64,000 nucleotides of DNA from Sympetrum striolatum (lineage: Eukaryota; Arthropoda; Insecta; Odonata; Libellulidae), in contig CANPUZ010000054.1 in NCBI GenBank assembly GCA_947579665.1, forward strand, positions 372,001-436,000, written 5' to 3'. The stretch's first letter is position 1. Each line of letters starts with the position of its first letter. The position numbers were made by a program, and so were the translations under genes. Below are positions 37,395 through 49,259 of the stretch, one piece after another. The notes beneath the pieces were generated by a model that was not told where the DNA came from, made no database searches, and saw only the letters and a list, made by a program, of their open reading frames with translations.

Positions 37395-37620
37395 GAAGTA
37401 GGGGGAGATCGCCGAGAGAAGACTTCGAGGAAATCCCGGAAGATGGAAAAGGAGTAAAGAGGACGAAAGAGAGGAGGACAATGGGGAGAAACTGATTGAA
37501 TTGAGGGAGTAGGAGAATGATGGACGAGAGTGACGGATAATGCGAAGAGGATGGCAGGGTGAAGAAAGAGAGAGAAGGAGGATCAAATGGACAGAAAATA
37601 ATAAAAATGAGAGAGGACCA
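37395..37620 (+). repeat. Purine-rich (GA) tract
   Basis: For about 225 bp the plus strand is dominated by A and G (for example gaaagagaggaggacaatgg and gaagaaagagagagaagg). It is a low-complexity, polypurine-like tract; the minus-strand frame across it (37586-37392) is a composition artefact rich in Ser and Leu. Confidence 0.75.
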
Positions 37621-37750
37621 ATGAAGGCTCTTTCACTCCGACATTTGGCTATTGCTTACATACAATATCTCTCTCCTTAGGAATCATTCGGTGTAAATTG
37701 GTATTCAAATCTAGAAAGAGAATCGGCGATTAATGGAATCAGATTCGAAT

Positions 37751-37758
37751 ACATGGGG
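37751..37758. repeat. Left 8 bp target-site duplication (acatgggg)
   Basis: Exact match to 39939-39946 and directly abutting the CAGTGGCG end. It defines the left border of the hAT-like element. Confidence 0.9.
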
Positions 37759-39938
37759 CAGTGGCGCAGCGAGGGGGGGGGTTTTAGGGGTTCAAACCCC
37801 CCCCCCCCCCAAGATTCAAGTCCTTAGACTAGCTCTAAACTTTTTTTTTTCTGCTGAAGAGTACAATATCCCAATCATCACGCAAGTCTTAGAGAGACAC
37901 TGCTATTCACGTGTTTGCTTGATAAATTCAGCAAAAGCTTCGCATAATATGGCTCCGATTTCAGCTATGGTGATGTTTTCGGTAGTAGAGCAGGCCTAGA
38001 GCCGACATCGATATCAATGAGATACGAGTGTTTTGCACTTAATGTTCAAGGCGTGCACTTCTTAAGCCTATCCTTGAGTTAGATGACACCGATGACACAC
38101 ACCATAAGATAAGATGCCCATGAGAAAAATTCGAAAGTGCTGATTCATTAACTCCTCGCAAAAATACTAGGGAACATTCGAGAACTAATTCGAAAGTAAC
38201 ACCCTGAAAACAGAGATTAAGATTACGTTTAAGAGACAAAGAGATTGATAAAACGCTCAGTTAGATCTTCTGCATGTGACAGTTTTTAGGGTGTGAATGC
38301 AAAGCTAGGCTCATGAGTAGTGTTTTTAAGAAATTCACAGTAAACAGATCGAAGGAGAGTTTAATTTGGATTTCATAAGGTACAGATGGACATCCGAAAT
38401 TTTTTTTCACAGGCCGCGAATAGCTCAAGGCCTCTGTCGGAAAAACGTAACTTAATGGTTATGTTATTTTTTGTGAAATGACCATAAATAGATACGTAAA
38501 TTAAGTTTGTCTTATTTTAGGGCTGTTATTGGAGGGAAAATCTCAAGATGAGTTTAGCGACAATTCCAAAGGTTAAATTATCCTATGGTTCCTTTATTAA
38601 GCATTCTGGACGCTTAAAAGTTTGTACAGTAGACTCTTCATTACTCGGGCTGATATAAAATATACTGATCCTTATTTTATGATTACTTGTTAATTTGCTG
38701 TATGTTTACGAAAATAATTCGATAACAGAATTTCCGTAGATATTTGAAGAAGTGTTGGAGAAATACAATATATCATTAAAAAATAATTTTCGATTATATT
38801 ATTAATAATATACCATTTTAGAAACAAATCAGTCAGCTGAAAGGTATTGTGTGCGTAAGGTACGCACAGATTTATCGGAACAATGACTTGATGGCTTGAA
38901 ATAAATTTGATTAACTGTTAAAACTGTGGCTTAAATTCTTTAGCTTCCTTTTAGGTGGAGCGAATTTTTTCTCTGGTAATAAAATCCAACGAATCTCATG
39001 ACTTATCCGGTCAACCACGTGAACATGCAATGCCCCCTAAAAATTTCAATTCAAGGAAAATTTTTGTTTTCTCTGAACACAATGCGTAAGACTGGGTTTG
39101 CGTCAGCTCTCTGCTAGTTATACAACCTAACTATGAATTACTCTAAATAATTGTAAGTTGACGACTTCATTTTTTCACCTCGGTATGTAACTTTAATTCT
39201 GCAAATTCAATTATAATATCAACTACATATAATCAAAATTATACTGTATTTTTTAATGTAGCCGAATTTTTAATGTTCGGTTTGTGACTATGAATACATA
39301 AATAACGAAATCAGACTTAATTCTAAGCCTACCAGAAAATTCTGATATAAATGGTTTTTTAACAAATCAGAACCATCTGATATCAATGATTTTTTGTTTC
39401 TTGGAAGAGGAGTTAACTTAAAAACAAGGGATGAAGTCACTCATAAGAAACCTGGTGATGATATAGTCTAATAACGAAAGATATTCAAATAAGCATGGGC
39501 GCATCAATGTGGGGATCTAATGAGTGGATATTACGTTTTATGTCTCTTGCCAAATAATCGTTACTAATTTTTTCCTTCTCTTGCTTCGCAACCTCTTGGA
39601 AGAAAGAACTCTCAAAGAATCGGGAAGCATCTACAACACTATAAAACTTCAGCATAGAAAAAAATGACTTTTTAATAGATACTGTATGTATCCAAACTAA
39701 AATTCCAAGCAACACTTATGATAAGTTTCCAATAGTTCAGTTATGTAAACTACTATCTTGGAAAGATTAATAATTTGGCCATGCAAGCGTTAAACTCCTA
39801 TAGTTTTCAATGCATTAATTTTTTGAAGGAAATGACATATTTGTAGTAAGTAATGAGCATGAATATACTAGCCCCTGTAAGTTAGGTATTTTTCGTTTCC
39901 TTGGACCCCCCCATTGGCAAATCCTGGCTGCGCCACTG
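37759..39938. mobile_element. hAT-like DNA transposon, 2,180 bp, apparently non-autonomous
   Basis: Left end CAGTGGCGCAGCGAGG; the right end in reverse complement is CAGTGGCGCAGCCAGG. Immediately outside, acatgggg is repeated exactly at 37751-37758 and 39939-39946. An 8 bp duplication with CA(G)-type ends is the mark of the hAT superfamily. The interior has only short frames; the longest antisense one (39715-39485, 76 codons) is not a domain I recognise and no RW..D or dimerisation block is visible. The left end is followed by a G9 run and a C14-15 run that could pair. A second, truncated copy lies at 31759-32320. Confidence 0.85.
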
Positions 39939-39946
39939 ACATGGGG
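39939..39946. repeat. Right 8 bp target-site duplication (acatgggg)
   Basis: Exact match to 37751-37758, directly after the CGCCACTG end. The unbroken duplication suggests a fairly recent insertion compared with the other elements here. Confidence 0.9.
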
Positions 39947-42105
39947 AAATGATTGTGTGATCATGGTGTTGTCATGAAACTACAGATAAAAGTTATGTCA
40001 TCAAACAACGGTAAATTGTGTTCTTATATCTGAATACATCTTATTACAGTTTCAATATTATGTTCAAATACATTGATAATTTCATACTTCCTCTCAGTGC
40101 AAATAATGTTGGAATTTATAAGACTATAATGTATGATTATTTAAGATAGTTTCATATATCTATATATTAATTCGTGAAGAGAAAACTTTGGATCCCTTTT
40201 TAAGGACATTGCGCGAACGGTGGAGTTCGAGATTTGGCATAGTTAAAGTTTATATGGAGAAGGAAAGCTAAAATCTTTGTCCATTCCAGAAAGAAAAAAC
40301 TGCACTATATTTTCACAAAAGAGGGAAAGAGATTGAAATTTGAAAAAACACACCGCACAATTCATCTCAATGTAAATAAAAATGGACGATGTGGTTGTCT
40401 ACATCACTCTCAATTCCATGAAATTTATTTTAAATATTCAACAGGATACAATCAAGATTAAATTGCTTTCAAAAGAAGGTCACTCTATGTGAACGTTCTT
40501 CAACGAATAAATGTCTAAAAATACCTCCTTTAGGTTTTGGATTCCTTTACAATATTTCGAAAACGTCTCATAAAGGAATATCAATTCAATGTAATTTATG
40601 AATCAAGTGTGCTGAATGAAAATTAAAAAACAAATGAAGTATCTGCTTGTGTTGAATGTTTGAATGGACATAGACTTGATAAAGAAAAATACCACACACG
40701 GATATTCTATGCGAGCTATATGTTTCCAGTTGAGTAACTGAGGCAAATTCATGAATAATATATTTAACATTTCCTTATTTTTACTCCTGTTAAGTTAATA
40801 AATAAAATGTGCCGAGATATAGTTTGAGAAACCCGAAGAGTTGAGAAATAAAAGAGAAACCGTAGGATCCTCCTAAAACCCAGGCTTGCAAGGAAGTTAG
40901 CGACGTAATTTTGGCATGTTCAAAGTAAATTAAGCCTTTATAAACTACATGCCATGTCTATTATTTAATATTAAGAAACGTTATTTTTTCATTTAATCTC
41001 TAACTAACGATAGTGTTAAGGGGATCCTTGTTTTAGCAGAGAGAAGATGTTATGAGGTGCAAATGAAATGCGTCACTAACTCAGTGTCTCTTAAACATTT
41101 ACAGCAGACGAACCGTCTAACTCACAAGATGAATATAATGTAGAAAACCAAGCTCCAAAAGATAGCTACGTGAAGATAAATGATCAATGAATGAACAGAT
41201 ACCACTGCTTATACGAGAAGTGTGAAACTTACAAAGAAAGAAAAAGGGCGGTTGATTCCATTCCATCGATGAATACAACAGAGCCATAGTCAAAGAAGAA
41301 TAGACGACAGTAGGTCCCCCGCAGACATTAAGAAGGATGTTTAAGATTTAAAGTTTTCAAAATAAGTTGGCATTTTAGTTAGCGGTTCTTCCTGTATTCT
41401 CGAAAGACACTTTTACGAATATCATTTGTCTTCCTATGGCTTTAAAGGTGTATTTCTATTCCAGCTATTTGCCTCCCTTTACACAAAGTTTATCAAATTA
41501 CTAATAATTGAATCGATATCTATTCTTGAAATTTGGTTGAATACTTTCAAAGGAGCTAAATAATGTGAACAGTCATTGTCTTGAATCGAAGTGCACGGAA
41601 TTGATGATTGCAAATTGACTTGGTGGTACGTTTGAATTATACTTTAGCAGTCATGAGTCCTTCAAGGAAAATTATATATAACTTTTTATATTCAATATAA
41701 TAAAAATTACCTTTTACAACTTTCAATTCTTTTGGGGCATCTTAATTTCGAAATCAATTAATCGTGTTTATGAATTCGCGTGCACACATTTAGATTATGA
41801 AAAGAAGTAGATTAAGTACATCCAGGACTATAAATTATTGGGAGTAAGATATTCATGAATCAATGCAGGTTTAAAGTTCCAGATCCATCAGAAATCTTAA
41901 ATACCACTGCTACAAATAACTTGACTTTTAATTTAATCTCTTCATCTATCAATAGATCTACGGTTACATAATTTAGATTCGGTACCGACTAAACACCTCA
42001 GTTCATGTAATTGGAGCTTATAAAATGTAGTTGGCATGGATATCATATACCAATTACCTGTCTTTCTGAATTAATCGCAAAAATATGTGCAAAAAATGTC
42101 CTAGA
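39947..42105. other. AT-rich DNA, nothing recognised
   Basis: Over 2 kb with no frame above 60 codons and no repeat structure that I can see. Confidence 0.5.
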
Positions 42106-42108
42106 TAA

Positions 42109-42338
42109 CCCTCTTAGTGCCACGTGATTTCAATGGGACTAGCGAAAAGTGCCAATTGCCAAGAAAAGTGCTAATTTTGAGAAGTGGACATAACTATTTT
42201 TTGATTCACCTCAGAAAGGATGAGAAATCAATGATAAATAATTGTTAGTTAGTATGAACAATAAAAATATTTATTACAATAAAAATGCTTTAAACATTTT
42301 TTTGCAAAACTAATTGTTAGCCCGTGGCACTAACAGGG
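42109..42338. mobile_element. 230 bp inverted-repeat element (MITE) flanked by TAA
   Basis: The left end reads CCCTCTTAGTGCCACGTG; the right end in reverse complement reads CCCTGTTAGTGCCACGGG, 16 of 18 identical. TAA is present directly outside both ends (42106-42108 and 42339-42341). A 3 bp TAA/TTA duplication is typical of PIF/Harbinger elements. The interior is AT-rich and non-coding. Confidence 0.75.
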
Positions 42339-42341
42339 TAA

Positions 42342-43185
42342 AGATGCATTTCAAATTTTCGACTACGAGAAACACAGTATCACTAATTTCTTCTCAAATT
42401 ATGTTTGACCAAGTTTTTAGATCGTAATCGGTTTCTAAAATTAATTCCCCCCATTTACGTCTCATTCATATTTGATGTTACGTCCAATATTCAAAATATT
42501 AACAAATCCCTCATCTACGGCTAAGTCCGAAAAGCTAGCTGGCAGAAAGCATTACGTTTTAATTTGTTACAAATGGTGCACCCAAATCAATTGGCAATAA
42601 ACGGAAGAAGGTTTAATGTAATTTTCTGATTGATATCGAAAGAAAAACTAATCCTAAAAAAATGAAGGGATTTATAAAACTATAAGTTAAAAAAAATAAG
42701 CGGATCACATTAACTAACTGGAATACATGCCTTTTCTAAACTAAATTTTCCACTGGGTAAGAAGAAGCTCCGAGAAAAATGAAGCCCAGAATTTTTCCAC
42801 CAGAAAAGTTAGCATTAATTAGAAGGAAAACTGCCACTACGCTACAATTCCAGAACCTTAGGACTCGAGGGACATGGCGAATCGGCCCCGAATTCCTCAA
42901 CACTTTTTATTGTCCATTACCCTTAAATAATCAAAAATCTTAAATGAAATAAACCTAAGAAAAAGGAAAGCAAAAAAAGGGAGAGAGGAAGTAAATACTT
43001 CGCAGCATTCGATTTGAGGAAATTCCAGGAGAGAAGGTCGTTGGGAAAAATTGCTCTCATTGTGCAATCCACGTATTCATGGGATGCGAATTCAAAACAC
43101 GGGAGGGCGCGATAGGCGTACGAGGAGGATGTTTTATTCCCGGACTCACGGAATATGCAATAAATAAGTTTTTAACGCCCGGAGA
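42342..43185. other. AT-rich DNA, nothing recognised
   Basis: No coding pattern. A 93-codon minus frame begins at 43338 and crosses into the purine-rich tract beyond; its His/Pro/Ser-rich content reflects that tract. Confidence 0.5.
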
Positions 43186-43278
43186 TGGAAGAGAGTTAAA
43201 TGAGTGTAGGGGGAGGTGGGAGAGAGGGTGAGAGAAGACTTGGAGGGTGTGAGAGTGGGAGATAGGGGTGATGTGCTG
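43186..43278 (+). repeat. G/A-rich tract
   Basis: About 90 bp almost free of C (tgtagggggaggtgggagag, gggagataggggtg). It contains several G-runs of three to five on one strand, so a G-quadruplex is conceivable but not shown. Confidence 0.65.
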
Positions 43279-43344
43279 CAGGGTTTTTTCATTCGGAAGA
43301 GGTAATTTTATTGGTAATGAAAAGCAATATCTATGCATATAAAA

Positions 43345-43775
43345 TTGAAATTCTGTGTGTGTGTGTTTGTCTTAGATTGGAGGCCACACAGTTCGTCCGT
43401 TTTCTTTCAATCTTTATTTACGTGTCCTCTGCGACCTGGAAGGAATCACTGTTGCCTTTTGATTCGACAATTTCATGGGGATCGAACTAAGATCGCTCAG
43501 ATAGTTTTCCATAAAGAATACACGTAAAACTCATTTTTATCGCATGCAAGGTTTATTTCTTTCACAAAATTAAATTAGAAGAAATTGTCGCATTTAAACG
43601 AGACAAAAGTCGAAAGAAAGTAAATCGAACGAAAATTCTTATTTTATTCGTGGAATCTTGCCTTCGATTCAAATTTGCGAGAATATCGGTAAAATATACG
43701 AAAGTTATGTGAAAATCCGAGGTTATAAACAACTCATCCCCCTGACGACCGATCCCATTGTTGAATCCGATGTGC
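43345..43775 (+). repeat. Dispersed repeat, long form, first of three at 43-45 kb
   Basis: Blocks in order: a (GT)n run, tgtcttagattggaggcc, cgtgtcctctgcgacctgga, gatcgctcagatagttttcc, ttatcgcatgcaagg, aaattaaattagaag, and the end block ccctgacgaccgatcccatt then gttgaatccga. The next unit (43960-44385) repeats the order with substitutions and lies about 600 bp away. Some frames cross it but none is conserved. Confidence 0.7.
43354..43366 (+). repeat. Short (TG)n microsatellite
   Basis: tgtgtgtgtgtgt, near the start of the first long-form dispersed repeat; not present in the neighbouring unit. Confidence 0.85.
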
Positions 43776-43959
43776 TATCCCGTAAAATACTCGAGGCCCA
43801 TAAAGCTGATGACTAATATATTACATGGATAACGAGATATTTTCTGTAAGAACATAACCAGCAATTGCAGGTACGTAATTAAAGACAGGAAAGGTAGATA
43901 ACCAGCTCATTTACGAGGGAAGTTAGATGTCTTGTATCTATACAAAGAAGAAATATAAA

Positions 43960-44385
43960 ATAGTGGGTTTGTCTTCGATTGTAAATCCATGCCGTTTACC
44001 CGATTTGCATCAAACTTTGCATACGTGTTCTCTGGGAGCAGGAAGGAAATATTGTCGCATTTTTAATCGATGATTTTGTGGCGTTCGAAGGAATATCGCT
44101 CGGATAGAGTTCCATAAGAATTTATGCAAACTTCATTTTTTATCGGTTGCAGGCTTTATTTCTTTCGTAGAATTAAATTGGAAGCAATAGATTTAAAGAG
44201 TAGAGACAAGCACCAAAATAACGGAAATTGATAAAGATCCTTATTATGGTAATCAAATATTCAATTCGAGTCGAAATCTCCAGAATTTCGGCAAAATACG
44301 CGCAAATTAGCATAATTTTAGAGGATGTAAAAACCCAGTACCCTTGACGACCGATCCAATTGTTTAATCCGAGAAATTTCTTGTA
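43960..44385 (+). repeat. Dispersed repeat, long form, second unit
   Basis: Parallels 43345-43775: tgtcttcgattgtaaatcc, cgtgttctctgggagcagg, atcgctcggatagagttcc, ttatcggttgcagg, gaattaaattggaagc, and the end ccttgacgaccgatccaatt then gtttaatccga. Similarity to unit one is clear but many bases differ, so the pair is old. Confidence 0.7.
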
Positions 44386-44405
44386 TAGCAAGAATGGGAT
44401 TTTAG

Positions 44406-44895
44406 TTGTGTGTAGTAAAGGGTGTTTACGCATCGCAAGACCAACAACTTCAATTCAATCTACTTCTATATTCCCCGTTGAAAGAATCAACGGGCGGTTC
44501 AGCTACTTTTCCTCTAAGAAGCGATCAAGAGGTTTGTTCATCGCAAGGAAGGGATTTGCGGGCGATGACCATAGCTAAAGATAAAGACGATCCGTACCCA
44601 AATCCAAGTAAATCCAAGCCGCACCCACGAATCTCGGAAGCCTCAAAAAAAGTTCACCTTGAAGTCACGCGTGCAGACGAACTCAATCGATCGCTTGCAT
44701 CATCGATAGAAATTCGGATCCCTCTCATTGAATGCAAACTCTCGCTTATCTCAGCACTTTCCGCAGTTAGATAAGCCTCGATACGACTAGCAGAGGCGCC
44801 TTGGCGATAAGAAGGTCCTCAAATCAACTTGCTTGCAGATCAGCAAATTTATTAATGGCATCCGACGCAGCATCGCCTTCGATTATATTAATAAT
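44406..44895 (+). other. GC-balanced block with a 122-codon frame, unassigned
   Basis: One frame (44406-44774) is open for 122 codons but starts at TTG and partly overlaps the dispersed repeat's end. The product has no recognisable motif. It is listed because the composition differs from the surroundings, not because coding is supported. Confidence 0.2.
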
Positions 44896-45079
44896 AACTA
44901 ATCTTATATAATAATCATCGATGCGTATATATTTATGTATTCGATGTCTGCAACTCCCGTAAGACAGGCCCGGGAGAAATTTCATGCTGTCGCCGACGTG
45001 AGATAAGACTTAATATTTAGGGAGGCGTAAAAATGTCCATAGGAGTATTTAATGTTAATATTTTTTAGCTAAAAGTATC

Positions 45080-45275
45080 CTTGGTTCGACTCTGGACGAC
45101 TCGAATCGTCTCTCTCATAAAATATACACGTTAAGTTCGTTTTGATCGATTGCAGACGTTTTTTTCCTTCGCGGAATTAAATCAGAAATAATGGCCGTAC
45201 GAAATGGAGATGAACACCAAAAGAAAGGAAATTGAACAAAGATTCTTATTTTGGTTACTATGGTTTGCTAAATTC
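45080..45275 (+). repeat. Dispersed repeat, third unit, partial
   Basis: Contains tggttcgactctggacgact, ttgatcgattgcagacg, cgcggaattaaatcagaaat, gaaatggagatgaacaccaa and attcttattttggt. These match 23160-23250 and 44140-44245. The usual terminal 'gacgaccgat' block is missing. Confidence 0.6.
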
Positions 45276-47392
45276 TACTGAGACAACAAAGGGAAATGAA
45301 AACAGTACTATATAGGCAACTCTGCCATTTTTTCGTGGCTTCCTTACAAAAACTAACCGTTTGAGTTACAGATTCATATCTATGTGAAAACTTATAATTG
45401 TTCATTCATCTGATTAGTAATACAATTTGCTTACACATAACCTATTACCGTTATTTCATTAGCTACAAGAAGAAAAATTGCTTAAAAACAGCAAAAAAGT
45501 AACTCTCTCGCAAACTGGCAATTTTCAACGGCTCAAAGATGACCATCGGCTGCGGGGAACGTACAAAAACGTTTTCCTAAGAGAACTGCGGGAAACGTTT
45601 TTAAACGTTTGACCTGCCCTTCCTTGCTTGGCCTTCCCCAATTTTATGGCCTTGCCTGCGAATGAGACGCAAAATCTTGTTCATTGTCCTAAATGTGGGA
45701 AACCCTTCCCTGGGGACTTCCGGCCTCTGCGTAGAATTCGGGGAAAATTGAGAAGCAAAAGAAAACTCACCAAAGAGACTGACTGCTAGGCATTTCATAG
45801 AGAAAATTCTGAATTCTCTTGGAATAAATAAACCACAAAAATCTTGTTTCGTGTAGAATAACACAGTGGGAAGGGAAAGGAAGAGAAAAGAAACACGTTT
45901 TAAGTGAATGTAATACAGCGCTTTGCATTTAAAATTGTTTTAAACATTTTCATTGTCTGAAGGATTTTCAAATCGAAAATAAATCTTTTCAAAGAAATCT
46001 TTCTTCTTAATTAAAGAATTATTTCGTATTTTTTTTAACCAACCATATATTTTATTTCATAGAACTATTACTTTCATTTTTCATTGGCGGAATTGAAAAA
46101 AGGAGCCGAATTGTTAAATATCAACGTATCTACTAGCTGTTTGGTATCAAATTAGTCAGCAAACAGCAAGGGAAAAAATAGGACAGCTATTTCAATCAAA
46201 GATCGTTATTAAACAATCAAATCATTGGCAATCGCTTTTATGTTAGAGGAGCAACCAAAAGTCTCGAACAATAACCGTGGGCATCGGAAAAAGGCCTTCC
46301 CGGATTATTTACTACCAGCTGTGACTAGTCTGACCCATCAGGAGAAGAGACCGTTTCTCTATCTTTCCTCCGCACACGACTGTGGCGAAAGACAATACAA
46401 ACGAAGCTCTTCCATTTTACGGAGGTGGTTATAATTAGGCACCGGTACAATATCTCTCCCGTACTTCCCAAGTAAGAGAATTTATGCACTGGAATTTAGA
46501 TATTTTCCCTTAGTGAACTGCGTTACTACAGTAACAAATTAGATTAAAATGTTTATTTATATAAGGTTCTCCTTGCATTTCCTCCATTTTCCTCGGTCTG
46601 CGAGAGTTACATTCGTCTTAGAAGATTTCTTAAGTACGCATCTCCTGAATTTTGGTCCTCAAATGATTGCTCATTGTCTTTCAGGAGACACGAGGCATCT
46701 GCCAAGGGATTGCATCACGGAGCTGTCTGAGGAGGATTGAGATTGGGTGGAGTGACCGTGAGGAAAGTCTCTTCTTACGTCTGAACCTTCGTCGTATTAT
46801 TTAAAACAATAGATGGCTTGAAAAACGTACACAGAAAAAACTACTTTGAGGATTAAAAGAAAACAGTACCTTAATTCTTTCCTCATATAATATAAGAGAT
46901 TAGGAAACATTTCCACAACAGCAAAACGCTCTCAAGAAGGAGGATTCGAAAAACTTGCGTAACCTAAGGAAAGGAAAACTATATTTAGCGATGAAATCAG
47001 ATTAAACAAGAAGTAAAAGACAAGAAGAGAAACCAATAAGAACATTCACGAGTGTTTTACCTTTTGGTAGGTTCATGCACAATCCCGATTAATCTCCTTC
47101 ATTTGCCTATAGTTAACCTTATGTCAGCCAACAACTTATGTCATCTGCTTTTTCCTGAATCAATTACAACATTTACCAATCCCCTCAATATTTGGCCCAA
47201 CCATTTCTTCTGTCAATAACATCAAACAAAAAGATAAAGAACAAAAAGCTACACATTTACATGTAAGTAGGTAAAAAACGTACTGATTAATAAGCATTTA
47301 AATAAACAATTGAAATATAAAAAGAAGGGAATAATACATAAATAATAAACTATAGAAGATTGATATCATTTAAAATACATTCATTAATGACC
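45276..47392. other. No gene supported
   Basis: Several frames of 60-87 codons (45864-45601 minus, 46225-46434 plus, 46549-46740 plus) show no motif. The stretch 45,560-45,760 is less AT-rich and contains aaaacgttttcc and cgtttttaaacg palindromic pieces. Confidence 0.5.
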
Positions 47393-47905
47393 TGGCAGGA
47401 GACCAGGTTATTATACAAGATAGTGAAGTTAAACTGCAAATGGCGGTTCACAAATTACATCAACTGAGTAAAATATGTAACGTAAAAATTTCGACATCTA
47501 AAACGAAAACGATGGCATTCGAAGGAAGCTATCCATTGAGAATAAAAATTGTAATTGAAAACCAAGTACTCGAACAGGTAACCCATTTCCAATATTTAGG
47601 ATGTGATCTAACTTATGAAGATGATAAAGACATCACAAATAGAATTAACATCTTCCAGAGGATAAGCGGGACAATAAGAACTTTAAAAGGTAAAACCAGA
47701 AAAGAAACCCAAATTAAGTTTTAACAGGTGATGGCAGTCCCTTCTATGGATCAGAATGTTGGACAGCAAAACAAAAAGTATTAAAACAGATCCTCTGAAA
47801 TGAAATTTCTTCGGGCAGTTAAGGGGTGTACAAGGACAGATAAAATCTATAAGAGAGGAACTACGAGTTCAAGCGATGTCAGAGCGATTATTACTGCTTT
47901 TTCAC
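47393..47905 (+). pseudogene. LINE-type reverse-transcriptase fragment
   Basis: Translation begins LAGDQVIIQDSEVKLQMAVH, where functional relatives have FADD at the position now read as LAGD; the catalytic pair is therefore damaged. It continues SKICNVKISTSKTKTMAF and then VTHFQYLGCDLTYEDDKDI, the usual 'K.K.M.F' and 'YLG' blocks, and RTLKGKTRKETQIKF. After a stop at 47722 the neighbouring frames read VMAVPS, GSECWT and FLRAVKGCTR, all standard C-terminal blocks of insect endonuclease/reverse-transcriptase ORFs. At least two frame changes and several stops make it non-functional. No endonuclease domain is found upstream. Confidence 0.75.
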
Positions 47906-49259
47906 TTCTTATTTCTCGTAGTAGCTGAGTTTTAGAATGTTCTGAACCAGTCATGCATTTTGCAAAATCGAAAATGGAAGTTTAATTATTTAAACAAATG
48001 CTTCTTAGCGGTAGTGCCAGGTAGATGAAAGACCTTTACGTAAAATATTCCATTTTTGACCTTGTTTCCGCATTAATTTTTAGAGACATTATATAAATTT
48101 CATATGATTAATAATTATCATTAACATATTAAATTTTATTTTAGTTTTAAACAGTTTACTTTTCCTACGCAATATTCCAAATTCATCAGCCAAATTGTCG
48201 GCGTCAGTGATATCGAATTTTTACAGAATATCAAAATTATTTGAAAATATTTATTTGATTTTATTTTAATAACCAGGTTAAACCATAATATGAAATAATG
48301 AATTAAAATGTATTCATTACATTTTGAGACAATTTTCCTCTTTGGAAGATGTCGATTCCACCCAACGCGAGTACTGACGTGACGATTTGGAGAGCTCGAG
48401 GGTTAAGACAGCGGATTAGGTAGGGATGGAAAAAAAACTTTCTGAAGGTTAAAATGGGGTCTCGGTGGGGTGAAGGAGTTGTGCTATTGAGTTTGGGCGT
48501 CAAAGAGATTATTGTGTTCATTTACTCTTAAAGCTAAAGATGGAAGTTTTCTATTCCTTGTGGAATTGTGTTGCAAAGCTGTGACTGTAAACTACATTTA
48601 TGGATAAATTTCAGTTCTACGCTGGGGAATCAAAAATGTCTTGTGACCATCACGATGGTGCGTTTAATTAAACAAGCTGTGGTTAAAGGAAATCAAAGCA
48701 CCAGAGTGTCATCCTTCAACACCTTCATAGTCTCCATTTTTCCGGTAAAATTAAAAAAAAAGTCGCAAAAGAATTGATCTTTTGGATCCAACATTTCTAA
48801 AAGGAATATCGTTCCATTTAGCGAGAAGAAATGAAATATTTTTTCGGAGCGACTGACATAAACCCAAAACATACAACGTTGAGCCATACATTTGGCATTC
48901 GTGTCAATCCACTGTTGTCTTTCAACTGAAAATCAACACCTTCTCAATACCTATTAAATGTTGAAGAATATGCTATCAACATTATCATACGGTAAGTTGT
49001 GATGTATTATTAAATAAATATTACCGATTTAGGTTTTTATCTTTAGCTATGGTTCCGTAGTAATTTTAGTGAACTTTTTCAATTAACTGAGGATAACACG
49101 CGAGTACCATAGGCTGGGTCAAAAAAATAAATAATTATTCGAGCATTGAATTCTTAAAATATGGAAAAAATTCCCAAATTATATCTTTAGTTCGCCCAAA
49201 CAGCCTGAATTTTTAACAAAAATCACTAAAGCCGCCAAAATTAACCTCTATGCTATAAT
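47906..49259. other. AT-rich DNA, nothing recognised
   Basis: Short frames on both strands near 48,300-48,890 are without motif; no repeat ends seen. Confidence 0.5.

Noticed and set aside
37392..37586. Ser/Leu-rich minus-strand frame
   Set aside because: It is a by-product of the purine-rich tract on the plus strand.
37759..39938. Transposase gene inside the hAT-like element
   Set aside because: Frames are short and interrupted, and no hAT dimerisation block or zinc-finger motif is readable on either strand.
43057..43338. 93-codon minus-strand frame rich in His, Pro and Ser
   Set aside because: It crosses the G/A-rich tract and has no motif; composition explains it.
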